From Collinsella sp. TM09-10AT (GTDB lineage Bacteria; Actinomycetota; Coriobacteriia; Coriobacteriales; Coriobacteriaceae): a DNA stretch of 51,073 nt. Of the stretch, positions 1-7,709 are shown piece by piece. The notes under the pieces were generated by a model. That model worked only from the letters and a program-made list of their open reading frames with translations, made no database searches and was not told the origin of the DNA. The stretch spans positions 1 to 51,073 of the forward strand of contig NZ_QSOP01000016.1 in the NCBI RefSeq assembly GCF_003436275.1. The letters run 5' to 3'. The first letter of the stretch is position 1. Every line of letters begins with the position of its first letter. The position numbers and the translations under genes are program-made.

Positions 1-68
1 CCAGCCCGTGGGAGGCCAGGGCGCCGCTGACCGGTGGACGGCACCGAGCCGTCGGATGACTTGAAGAA

Positions 69-95
69 GGGGGAGGCCTCGCGGTCTCCCCCTTT
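69..95 (+). terminator. Rho-independent terminator of an upstream gene
   Basis: GGGGGAG (69-75) pairs with CTCCCCC (86-92) around a 10-nt loop and is followed by TTT. It probably ends a transcript entering from the left of the window. Bases 1-60 may hold the 3' end of that gene, but all three forward frames stop within about 60 nt and none is recognisable, so no partial gene is called. Confidence 0.6.
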
Positions 96-208
96 CTTGC
101 GTTTACGGGCAATTTGTCTCACATAGTAGCTGTGTTTTATAACCCTCGTTTGTCGCATCTTCTGTGAACGGGCTACAATAACTTAGTCTGTGCGATATGG
201 AGGTGAAC

Positions 209-748
209 ATGGCTGAAGCTGGTATCGGCGTTGATATCGTCGAGATTTCCCGCATGAAATCAATTCTTGAAAAGACGCCGTCGTTTGCTCGGCGTGTGTT
301 TACCGAAGAAGAGCGTGCGTATTGCGATGCATCATCGCGTCCCGCTGCTCACTATGCGAGCCGCTTTGCTTCGCGCGAGGCGGTGCTTAAAGCTCTCGGC
401 ACGGGTTTTAGTCAAGGCGTGGGTCGCAAGGATGTTTCGGTGACGCGTGATAAACTCGGCAAACCGAGGGCGCTGCTTTCGGGCCGTGCTCTCGAGATCG
501 CTCAAGAACTGGGTGTTGTTGAGGTCGCTCTTTCCATTACGATTACGGGAGACTTGGCCGTTGCGAATGCCATCGCGATTACCGAAGATGCTCGGCCTAA
601 GCCAAAAGATGAAAAGGTGAGCACCAAGAAACGCGTTGCGCAGACATTTAAAGAGGCTCGCTCTGTATTAGATGAGCTCGAGCAGCTGCAGAATTCAGCA
701 TTGACGGAGCACCTGGGCGATGCTTCGCAAGATACGCTAGGAGCATAG
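209..748 (+). CDS. acpS: Holo-[acyl-carrier-protein] synthase with C-terminal extension
   Basis: Transfers 4'-phosphopantetheine from CoA to the serine of acyl carrier protein, in the cytoplasm. The N-terminal GIGVDIVEISRM motif carries the metal-binding Asp, and the RFASREAVLKALGTG block is the CoA/Mg signature of the family. The ATG at 209 is preferred over the in-frame ATG at 197 because GGAGGTGA (199-206) is a good ribosome site for 209. The protein is 179 aa, whereas AcpS is usually about 120 aa. The last ~55 residues are a charged, probably helical tail of unknown role. The usual C-terminal S-[IL]-[ST]-H motif reads SITITGD, so the customary His is absent. It is the first gene of the operon; the next ATG follows its stop directly. 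Confidence 0.93.
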   Translation: MAEAGIGVDIVEISRMKSILEKTPSFARRVFTEEERAYCDASSRPAAHYASRFASREAVLKALGTGFSQGVGRKDVSVTRDKLGKPRALLSGRALEIAQELGVVEVALSITITGDLAVANAIAITEDARPKPKDEKVSTKKRVAQTFKEARSVLDELEQLQNSALTEHLGDASQDTLGA

Positions 749-2365
749 ATGAAACCGGTTTTGAGTACCGAAGAAGTCGTTCGTCTCGAGGATATCATCG
801 AACGCGAAGGAACTTCGAAGGCCGAGCTTATAGAGCTAGCGGGTGAGTTTGCCGCTAACGAGGTCTTGAAGCTCAATCCCGATCGGGTTCTCGTTTTGGT
901 CGGTTTTGGTAATAATGGCGGCGACGGTTGGGTTGCCGCCGATATCCTGAGCCATAAGGGTGTGGACGTGGATATCGTTTCTCCGGTTGAACCGGATGAG
1001 ATTCCTGCTGCTCTGGCACGTCACGTTGCTCGTCGTACTGCCGGCCGCGATGTGCACGTTTGCGTCGGCCCCTCGCGTGATGAACTCGAGGTTTTGATCG
1101 ATAAGGCCGATGTTGTTGTCGATGCCATTTTTGGTACCGGTTTCCACGGGAATCTGCGTGCGCCGTTCTCCATTTGGATTCCTACGGTCAATGAATGCGC
1201 CGATTGTGTCGTATCCATTGATGTCCCCTCGGGCCTGAATGCCGAGACGGGCGTTGTTGATGACGACTGCATTCGTGCCGAGCGCACGGTGACGATGATT
1301 GCGCCCAAGATTGGTCTGTATAGCGCTGATGGTCCTGAGTATGCCGGCGATTTGATCTGCGGCAATCTTTACGACCGTCTTGACGAGGTCATCGATGATG
1401 TCGACCACGCCGCCGAGATTGTCGAGCCCGGTGACTTAGTTGATTACTTTGCTCCGCTACCATCGAATATCGATAAGTATTCCCGTGGCTCCGTGCTTAT
1501 TGTCGCCGGATCAGCGCAATATCCTGGTGCTGCCATTATGGCGGCCAAGTCTGCAGCTCGCGCGGGTGCTGGTTACGTGGCAGTCGCGGCTCCTGACGCC
1601 TGCGCCAATCTCATTCGCATGGCACTTCCTTCGATTCCGGTCTTTGCTATTCCGTCTGATTCCCGCGGCTCCTTTGGCGCCGCTGCGCGCATGACGGTGT
1701 GCGAGATCGCAAAGAAGTACAGCTGCGTGCTGTGCGGTCCCGGTATGACGACGTCTGCCGGCGCTATGCAGGTGGTTTCGGGCTTGCTCGAGCTTGATGT
1801 ACCGCTAATTTTGGACGCCGATGCACTCAACTGCCTTGCTAAGATTGCCATTGACGGTATTGATAGTAACCCCGAGATGTATCGTCGCGAGCAGCCGTTG
1901 GTTATGACACCGCACTATCGTGAGCTTTCGCGTCTGGTTGCCGGTGACGAGGTGAACGACCTTGGTACCGCGATTGCGGCCGCGCAGAAGGTTGTCTGGG
2001 CTGCAGGCTCCGACAATCTGGTGGTCATTGCCAAGGGGCCGACGACGGCTATCTGTGGCGTTGAGCGTGTGCTGCTGCCGCTCTCGGGTCCGGCTTCTCT
2101 GGCAACTGCCGGTTCGGGTGATGTTCTCGCGGGTATTTTGGCCGGCACGCTTGCCACCATGCGCGACGAGATGGATCGTTGGGAGTTGCTGTATTCGTAC
2201 GCCGTCGCACTTCACAGCTACGCCGGTTTTGCCGCGGCGACGGAGTATGGTGAGAAGAGCGTCATCGCGACCGATCTTATCGACTTGATCGGTCCTGCCA
2301 TGGAGCTGGCGGCAAAGGATGCGCTCGAAGATCTGGGAATCATGGACGAAGGGTCGGATGACTAA
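749..2365 (+). CDS. nnrD: Bifunctional NAD(P)H-hydrate epimerase / ADP-dependent NAD(P)H-hydrate dehydratase
   Basis: Repairs damaged (hydrated) NADH and NADPH. The N-terminal half (about residues 1-215) is the YjeF_N epimerase, with GFGNNGGDG for binding and VVDAIFGTGFHG downstream. The C-terminal half (about 240-530) is the ribokinase-like dehydratase, with VLIVAGSAQYPGA, the substrate/ADP loops GPGM, LILDADALN and MTPHYREL, and the catalytic TAGSGDVLAGILAG block. At 538 aa it matches the usual fused protein. Its start codon directly follows the acpS stop, with the ribosome site inside the acpS end, so the two are translationally coupled. Confidence 0.95.
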   Translation: MKPVLSTEEVVRLEDIIEREGTSKAELIELAGEFAANEVLKLNPDRVLVLVGFGNNGGDGWVAADILSHKGVDVDIVSPVEPDEIPAALARHVARRTAGRDVHVCVGPSRDELEVLIDKADVVVDAIFGTGFHGNLRAPFSIWIPTVNECADCVVSIDVPSGLNAETGVVDDDCIRAERTVTMIAPKIGLYSADGPEYAGDLICGNLYDRLDEVIDDVDHAAEIVEPGDLVDYFAPLPSNIDKYSRGSVLIVAGSAQYPGAAIMAAKSAARAGAGYVAVAAPDACANLIRMALPSIPVFAIPSDSRGSFGAAARMTVCEIAKKYSCVLCGPGMTTSAGAMQVVSGLLELDVPLILDADALNCLAKIAIDGIDSNPEMYRREQPLVMTPHYRELSRLVAGDEVNDLGTAIAAAQKVVWAAGSDNLVVIAKGPTTAICGVERVLLPLSGPASLATAGSGDVLAGILAGTLATMRDEMDRWELLYSYAVALHSYAGFAAATEYGEKSVIATDLIDLIGPAMELAAKDALEDLGIMDEGSDD

Positions 2366-2367
2366 TC

Positions 2368-3513
2368 ATGAATAAAGCCGATTTGACGCGCTGGTCCTGG
2401 GTCGAGATCGACCGCGGGGCGCTCCGTCGCAACACGAGGGCCTATAAGAACTTGCTGAATCCGCGTCAGCGCCTGTGCTGCGTGGTCAAGGCCGATGCTT
2501 ATGGTCATGGAGCTGTTGAGTGCGCCAAGATCATGTATTCGGCCGGTGCCGACATGTTTGCCGTGGCGACGGTTAACGAGGGCGTTGAGCTCCGACAGGG
2601 CGGGATTACGAAACCCGTCCTCATCCTAAGCGAGCCGCCTATCGAGGCTATTCCGACGTTGCTCGAGTTTGATATCATGCCCTCGGTCTATACGTCTGAC
2701 TTTGCTCTTGCGTATGGCGAATGTGCCGTCGCGGCGGGCAAGGTGGGCAAGTACCATCTTGCCATCGAGACGGGCATGAATCGTATCGGCGTTCACTACA
2801 CACAGGTGCTCGACTTTGTCCGCGGCATCAGCTTCCATCGCGGTATTCAGTGCGACGGCGTATTTACGCACTTTGCCACGGCCGATGAACCTTCGGGTTG
2901 GGACTACAAGCTGCAGTGCCAGCGTTTTACCGAGGCCGTTCAGGCCATTAAGGACGCAGGTTTTGAATGCGGTATCGTGCATTGTGCCAATACGCCGTCC
3001 TCGATGCTCGATTCTTCAATGCACTTTGACATGATTCGTGCCGGCATCGGTTTGTATGGTCTGCAGCCATGTGAGCTGAGTGGTCGTGTGATGCAGCTTG
3101 ATCCCGTCATGAGCGTCCACGCGCGTGTGACGCGCGTGGCGCATCCTGCGATGGGCGAGGGCGTGGGCTACGGCTTTACCTACCGCGTACCGCGCACGCG
3201 CGTTCAGATCTGCACCCTTCCGATCGGTTATGCCGATGGCCTTTCGCGTACGCTTTCCAATCGTATGGATGTGCTGTATCGCGGCGAGCGCGTGCATCAG
3301 GTTGGCAATATCTGCATGGATCAGTTTATGGTCGCCATTCAGTCCAACCCGGCGCATGAGATTCCCGAGGCCGAGTATGGTGACGAGATGATCATTGTCG
3401 GCTGCGATGGAGATGCCGAGATTACCATGGACGAGATGGCGCGCCTACGCGGCACGATTAACTACGAGGTCGCTTGCGGCTTTGGTATGCGTCTCGACAA
3501 GGTCTACGTGTAG
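2368..3513 (+). CDS. alr: Alanine racemase
   Basis: PLP enzyme that interconverts L- and D-alanine, supplying D-Ala for peptidoglycan. The fold-type III signature VVKADAYGHG near residue 40 contains the PLP-binding lysine. The C-terminal domain has the GVGYGFTYR and LPIGYADG segments and the NICMDQFMV motif typical of Alr. Its length of 381 aa is normal. The ATG lies 2 nt after the nnrD stop. The family arrangement acpS-nnr-alr is common in Gram-positive bacteria, which supports the assignment. Confidence 0.96.
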   Translation: MNKADLTRWSWVEIDRGALRRNTRAYKNLLNPRQRLCCVVKADAYGHGAVECAKIMYSAGADMFAVATVNEGVELRQGGITKPVLILSEPPIEAIPTLLEFDIMPSVYTSDFALAYGECAVAAGKVGKYHLAIETGMNRIGVHYTQVLDFVRGISFHRGIQCDGVFTHFATADEPSGWDYKLQCQRFTEAVQAIKDAGFECGIVHCANTPSSMLDSSMHFDMIRAGIGLYGLQPCELSGRVMQLDPVMSVHARVTRVAHPAMGEGVGYGFTYRVPRTRVQICTLPIGYADGLSRTLSNRMDVLYRGERVHQVGNICMDQFMVAIQSNPAHEIPEAEYGDEMIIVGCDGDAEITMDEMARLRGTINYEVACGFGMRLDKVYV

Positions 3514-3521
3514 GAGTCGCT

Positions 3522-4142
3522 ATGGGCGTCATGCACATTCCCGGCCATAGCCATCAGGCGCCGCGTGAGGTCGCACTCGAGGAGATCGAGGCCGTTCTGG
3601 GCGATTGTCACCTTTGCCAGCTTTACCAGTCGCGCCACAACATCGTGTTTGGCGTGGGAAACCCCCGCGCTCGCGTGATGTTTATTGGCGAGGCGCCGGG
3701 CCGTAATGAGGATTTGCAGGGCGAGCCCTTTGTGGGGGCGGCAGGCGAGGACCTCAACGGCATTTTGTCGCTGGCGGGGCTCAAACGCGAAGACGTCTAC
3801 ATTGCCAACGTGCTTAAGTGCCGCCCGCCGGGAAACCGCAATCCGCGCCCCGAGGAAGTGCTGGCTTGCTCACCGTTTTTGCGCGAGCAGATTCGAAGCA
3901 TCTGGCCCGATATCATCGTGACGCTCGGCAACCCCGCAACGCACTTTGTGCTCAAGACCGAGATCGGCATTACCAAGCTGCGCGGCAGGTTCCATCAGAT
4001 GGGGCACTTTGTGGTGATGCCCACTTTCCATCCGGCAGCAGCGCTACGCAATCCAGCGTGGCAGGAGCTGCTGGAGGAAGACTTTAAGATGCTGGGCGAC
4101 TATCTGGGGCGACATCCCGCACCAGAGGACGCCTCGGAATAA
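3522..4142 (+). CDS. Uracil-DNA glycosylase, family 4 (4Fe-4S type)
   Basis: Removes uracil from DNA to start base-excision repair. An N-terminal CHLCQLY pair begins the iron-sulfur cluster, GEAPGRNEDLQGEPFVGAAG is the family 4 active-site motif, LKCRPPGNRNP supplies further ligand and structural residues, and the C-terminal FHPAAALRNP is the second active-site motif. ATG at 3522 is chosen because AGGAG at 3512-3516 precedes it; the longer open frame starting at 3474 lies inside alr. The product is 206 aa, normal for the family. It starts 8 nt after alr and belongs to the same operon. Confidence 0.93.
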   Translation: MGVMHIPGHSHQAPREVALEEIEAVLGDCHLCQLYQSRHNIVFGVGNPRARVMFIGEAPGRNEDLQGEPFVGAAGEDLNGILSLAGLKREDVYIANVLKCRPPGNRNPRPEEVLACSPFLREQIRSIWPDIIVTLGNPATHFVLKTEIGITKLRGRFHQMGHFVVMPTFHPAAALRNPAWQELLEEDFKMLGDYLGRHPAPEDASE

Positions 4143-4154
4143 TAAGGAGCATAT

Positions 4155-4661
4155 ATGTCCCTGGAGCGCCTGGGGGTAGGTACTTACAAAACGACTTGCG
4201 CTGCCGATACGGAGTACTTTGGCGAGCTAATTGCACCGTGCCTTGAGGACGGAGATGTGCTCATCCTGACCGGTGGCCTGGGAGTGGGCAAAACTCACTT
4301 TACCAAGGGCGTCTCGCGCGGGCTGGGCGATGGGCATATGGTTACGAGTCCTACGTTTGCGCTCATGGCCGTTCACGATCAAGGTCGTATTCCGCTGTTT
4401 CACTTTGATCTATACCGCCTGGAGCATGCCTACGAGCTCGAGGATACGGGCATTTTCGATGTGCTGGGCTATGAGGGTGCTTGCCTGCTGGAATGGGGCG
4501 AACAATTCCAGGACGAGCTGACGGATGAGTATCTTTCGGTGACGCTCAGGCGTGATGAGGGCGACAGCGATGTGCGAACGATAACGCTTGAGGCGCACGG
4601 TGACCGCGCAATGGAGCTTTCCCATTTGATTGATAAGGCTGTACAAGATGAGCTTGCATAA
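4155..4661 (+). CDS. tsaE: tRNA threonylcarbamoyladenosine biosynthesis ATPase TsaE
   Basis: ATPase that drives turnover of the TsaB/TsaD complex making t6A37 on ANN-decoding tRNAs. The P-loop GGLGVGKTHFTKG lies near residue 40. SPTFALM and FHFDLYRLE are the conserved switch and second motifs, and LEWGEQF closes the domain. The 168 aa length is typical. AAGGAG is placed 8 nt before the ATG. The gene overlaps the following tsaB-rimI-tsaD fusion by 14 nt, which puts the whole t6A pathway partner set in one transcript. Confidence 0.95.
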   Translation: MSLERLGVGTYKTTCAADTEYFGELIAPCLEDGDVLILTGGLGVGKTHFTKGVSRGLGDGHMVTSPTFALMAVHDQGRIPLFHFDLYRLEHAYELEDTGIFDVLGYEGACLLEWGEQFQDELTDEYLSVTLRRDEGDSDVRTITLEAHGDRAMELSHLIDKAVQDELA

Positions 4662-7032
4662 CGACAACGCGCTGGTGGTGGCGCTCGATACCTCGACCGA
4701 CATGCTTGCCTGCGCGGCAAGCTGGATTGATGGGCAGACGGGTGAGACGAAGCTCGTGAGTGGCGACCACATGTGTCGCCGTCACGCCAACGTTGAGCTC
4801 GTGAATACCGTTGATGGCGTGCTGGCTCAAGCCGGTCTGGATCGCAGCGATGTTGGTTGCTATGTGGTCGGCCGCGGCCCGGGGTCCTTTACGGGTGTGC
4901 GCATCGGCATCTCCACTGCCAAGGGCCTCGCGCGTGGTGCCAATGTTCCGCTGCTGGGCGTGTCGACGCTCGACGCTTGCGCTTGGACGGCGTGGAAGGC
5001 TGGCGTGCGCGGCAAGCTTGGTATCTTGGCCGATGCTATGCGCGGTGAGGTATATCCGGCGCTGTATATGCTGGTCGATGAGGGTCCCGAGCGTCAATTT
5101 GAGCGCGAACACGTGGTCAAGGCCGCCGTGGCGCTCGATGAGTGGCGCCAAGCAGCGGACTGGGGCCAGGTTCAGCTGACCGGTGACGGTCTCGTGCGCT
5201 ATGGCAAGCTGCTGGGTGAGGACGAGGCCGCCCGCTGCGTGGAGCGCGACCTGTGGTGGCCTTCGGGCGAGGGCTTGCTGCTCGCGCACGCTGCGGGTGA
5301 CGGCGATCCGGCCCGCGTCCTGCCGATTTACACGCGCCTTTCGGATGCCGAGGAAAACGAGCGCAAGCGTCTTGGTCTTGCCGAGAGTGCGCAGAGCGAA
5401 ATTACGGGTGTTGCCGATGAGCTCGCCGGTCGTCATCTGCAGTTCCGTCCCATGGGCGCGGCGGATGCCGAGGGCGCGAGCGCGCTGGAGGCTGCCTGCT
5501 TTGAAGGTGCCGGACACGAGACATGGACGCCGGGCATGTTCCTGTCCGAACTGGGCGAGGACGTCGCTGCGCCGCGTAGTTGGTGGGTGGCACACGACGA
5601 CGGCAAGCTGCTGGGCCTTGCCGGCGGTATGGTCGTGGACGGTGATGTGCAGATTCTGGATGTCGCCGTCGACCCGGCACATCGCCGTGAGGGCATTGCC
5701 CGCAAGCTGCTGTCGCACGTGAGCTATGATGCCCAGATGCTCGGCTGCACCACGGCTTCGCTCGAGGTCGAGGACGGTAACGAGGGAGCGATCGCGCTTT
5801 ATAACGCTCTGGGCTTTACCGAGGCTGGCCGTCGCCGCGGCTACTATGGTGCCGGCAAGGACGCCATCGTCATGACGGCTCCGCTGCCCCTGGTGCTTCC
5901 GGTCGACAATGCTTCGCCCGAGCCGACGGCGGCAGAGCAGCGCGTATGGCCGCTGCCTGCGCCTGGGCGCTCCGAGGGGGAGCGTGCCGAAATTGAGCGC
6001 CGCCGCCTAGTGCTCGCTATCGAGAGTTCCTGCGACGAGACGGCCGTGGCGATTATCGATGCGGATGGCAATATGCTGGCCAACCAGGTGTCGACACAGA
6101 TTGATTTTCATGCCCGCTTTGGCGGCGTGGTGCCCGAGATCGCCTCGCGCAAACACGTTGAGGTGATTGTGAGTGTCGTGGATGCGGCGCTCGAGGATGC
6201 CGCAGCATCGCTTGGTCTTGAGGGTGGAGCCATCGCGCCGAGCGAACTCGCCGCTGTTGGCGTGACACAGGGTCCGGGCCTGGTGGGTGCTCTGGTAGTG
6301 GGCGTCGCCTTCGCCAAGGGCTTTGCCTATGCCGCCGGTAAACCGCTCGTGTGCGTCAACCATCTGGAGGGCCATCTGTTCGCCAATCTGCTGGCGCAGC
6401 CCGATCTCAGGCCGCCGTTTATCTTCACGCTCGTCTCGGGCGGTCATACCATGCTCGTGCACGTGAAGGCATGGGGCGACTACGAGGTACTTGGTGAGAC
6501 ACTCGACGATGCTGTGGGCGAGGCCTTCGACAAGGTAGCCAAGGCGTTGGGTCTGGGCTATCCCGGTGGCCCCATCATCTCCAAGCTGGCCGAGACGGGC
6601 AACCCCAAGGCGATCGATTTTCCTCGCGCGCTTAACAGCAGGGGAGACTATCGTTTCTCGCTTTCGGGTCTTAAAACGGCCGTGACGCTCTACATCGAGC
6701 AGGAGACCAAGGCCGGGCGCACGATTCACCTGCCCGATCTGGCGGCTTCGTTTGAGGCAGCCGTCTTTGACGTTCAGTACAAGAAGGCCAAAAACGCCCT
6801 GCATGCCACCGGATGCAAGGAATACTGCATCGGCGGCGGCGTCTCGGCTAATCCGCATCTGCGCGAGATGATGATCAAGAAGCTTGGGCGTCAGGGGATC
6901 CGCGTGACGGTACCGCCGCTTTCGGCGTGCACCGATAACGCTGCCATGATCGCGGAGGTCGCCCGCCGTAAATTCGACCGAGGTGAAATCTCGCCGTTCG
7001 ACGTCGACGCCGATCCAAACATGACGCTGTAG
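4648..7032 (+). CDS. tsaD: Fused TsaB - RimI acetyltransferase - TsaD protein
   Basis: A single 794-residue protein carries three normally separate proteins. Residues about 1-245 are TsaB (VALDTSTDML, GRGPGSFTGVRIG). About 260-415 is a GNAT domain like RimI (VDPAHRREGIARKLL acetyl-CoA loop). About 452-794 is TsaD (AIESSCDETAV, FGGVVPEIASRKH, the metal motif NHLEGH near residue 570, and LVSGGHT). TsaB and TsaD form the t6A37 synthase core; RimI acetylates the N-terminus of ribosomal protein S18. ATG 4648 is preferred over the upstream in-frame TTG at 4630, and overlaps tsaE. All catalytic motifs look intact, so this is a working fusion, not a broken gene. It ends the operon, followed by a large palindromic repeat. 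Confidence 0.94.
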   Translation: MSLHNDNALVVALDTSTDMLACAASWIDGQTGETKLVSGDHMCRRHANVELVNTVDGVLAQAGLDRSDVGCYVVGRGPGSFTGVRIGISTAKGLARGANVPLLGVSTLDACAWTAWKAGVRGKLGILADAMRGEVYPALYMLVDEGPERQFEREHVVKAAVALDEWRQAADWGQVQLTGDGLVRYGKLLGEDEAARCVERDLWWPSGEGLLLAHAAGDGDPARVLPIYTRLSDAEENERKRLGLAESAQSEITGVADELAGRHLQFRPMGAADAEGASALEAACFEGAGHETWTPGMFLSELGEDVAAPRSWWVAHDDGKLLGLAGGMVVDGDVQILDVAVDPAHRREGIARKLLSHVSYDAQMLGCTTASLEVEDGNEGAIALYNALGFTEAGRRRGYYGAGKDAIVMTAPLPLVLPVDNASPEPTAAEQRVWPLPAPGRSEGERAEIERRRLVLAIESSCDETAVAIIDADGNMLANQVSTQIDFHARFGGVVPEIASRKHVEVIVSVVDAALEDAAASLGLEGGAIAPSELAAVGVTQGPGLVGALVVGVAFAKGFAYAAGKPLVCVNHLEGHLFANLLAQPDLRPPFIFTLVSGGHTMLVHVKAWGDYEVLGETLDDAVGEAFDKVAKALGLGYPGGPIISKLAETGNPKAIDFPRALNSRGDYRFSLSGLKTAVTLYIEQETKAGRTIHLPDLAASFEAAVFDVQYKKAKNALHATGCKEYCIGGGVSANPHLREMMIKKLGRQGIRVTVPPLSACTDNAAMIAEVARRKFDRGEISPFDVDADPNMTL

Positions 7033-7044
7033 CTGGTACGGCGC

Positions 7045-7179
7045 GGTCCCCGGACGGAGGGGCCGGATATAAGGTTTCCTGCTCTACAGTCCTGCGCAAG
7101 ACGAAGGCCACATTAAGTGGCCTTCTTTGCGTGCGGAACTCGCGATAAACCTTATATCCGGCCCCTCCGTCCGGGGACC
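7045..7179 (+). repeat. Variable-arm palindromic element, copy A
   Basis: A perfect 33-bp inverted repeat (7045-7077 and 7147-7179) encloses a 69-nt core (7078-7146). The core is shared almost base for base with copy C and closely with copy B, and itself folds around GAAGGCCAC / GTGGCCTTC. The arms are unrelated to those of copies B and C except for the inner AGGTTT shared with B. It begins 12 nt after the tsaD stop and could act as a giant terminator or RNA-processing hairpin. No protein coding is supported here. Confidence 0.9.
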
Positions 7180-7439
7180 TTTCTGTATCGATATAGCTTC
7201 TGAGCTGGTTTGGCGTCGACAACGTCCGGCAAGGTTAGCCAGCTGCGTCGAATTTCCGGCGTGCTTTAGCTGAAAGAAAAAGATGGTGTGCGGAGCTTTG
7301 CTCCGCATTTGGGATGGGAGCTCCCGCGGCTCCCGAGGGGCATCTCTCATGCAAAAACTTTTGTTGGGTAAAGTCCGAGGTCAGTGGCGTTTTATACCGA
7401 GAATTTCAAAAAAAGTTGAAAATTCATTACAAATTTGCG

Positions 7440-7468
7440 TTGACTTTAGGTAACTAAAGTTTCATACT
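7440..7468 (+). promoter_or_regulatory. Promoter with internal palindromic operator, upstream of cstA leader
   Basis: TTGACT (7440-7445) and CATACT (7463-7468) are separated by 17 bp, close to the housekeeping sigma-factor consensus. The spacer holds a perfect inverted repeat, ACTTTAG-gtaa-CTAAAGT (7443-7460), which overlaps the -35 box and is well placed for a repressor. The stretch from about 7180 to 7440 contains no gene; an imperfect AT-rich inverted repeat (GAATTTCAA...TTGAAAATTC, about 7401-7425) lies in it. Confidence 0.7.
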
Positions 7469-7539
7469 GCTTTTCATCCACTGGGGGATGTGAACACGCA
7501 CGGATCGTTCGCATCATGATCGAAGAGGATTTCTTAGAC

Positions 7540-7584
7540 ATGTTCACGCATCAGCTAAACATTATCAGCGTAGTAATTATCTGA
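7540..7584 (+). CDS. Putative Ile/Val-rich leader peptide of an attenuator
   Basis: Encodes MFTHQLNIISVVII and then TGA. Six of the last eight codons are Ile or Val (ATT ATC AGC GTA GTA ATT ATC contains four Ile and two Val). An in-frame ATG at 7516 would add eight residues; AGAGGA at 7523-7528 favours 7540. It lies between a good promoter and a strong terminator, upstream of cstA. This is the layout of branched-chain amino acid attenuators such as those of ilv operons. Function is inferred from layout only. Confidence 0.6.
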   Translation: MFTHQLNIISVVII

Positions 7585-7587
7585 TGC

Positions 7588-7674
7588 GGGTTAGCACATA
7601 CAGCTAGCCCGTACGATAACGGGCGGCTGATGAAGATGAGGGCCGTCGAGCGCAACCGACGGCCCTCATTTTTT
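7588..7674 (+). promoter_or_regulatory. Candidate transcription attenuator before cstA
   Basis: Two mutually exclusive hairpins follow the leader peptide: GGGTTAGC (7588-7595) with GCTAGCCC (7603-7610), and GCCCGT (7607-7612) with ACGGGC (7619-7624). They are followed by a strong Rho-independent terminator, a 13-bp stem at 7636-7648 and 7657-7669 with a T run through 7674. Ribosome position on the Ile/Val codons could choose between the structures. The antiterminator pairing is not certain by eye. Confidence 0.6.
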
Positions 7675-7709
7675 ATGTCTAGGAAGTTCTTTTTAGAGGA
7701 GGAAATGTA

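Noticed and set aside
7033..7190. Simple Rho-independent terminator
   Set aside because: The 33-bp arms and the conserved 69-nt core are far larger than a terminator needs, and only a weak T run follows, so it is listed as a repeated element.
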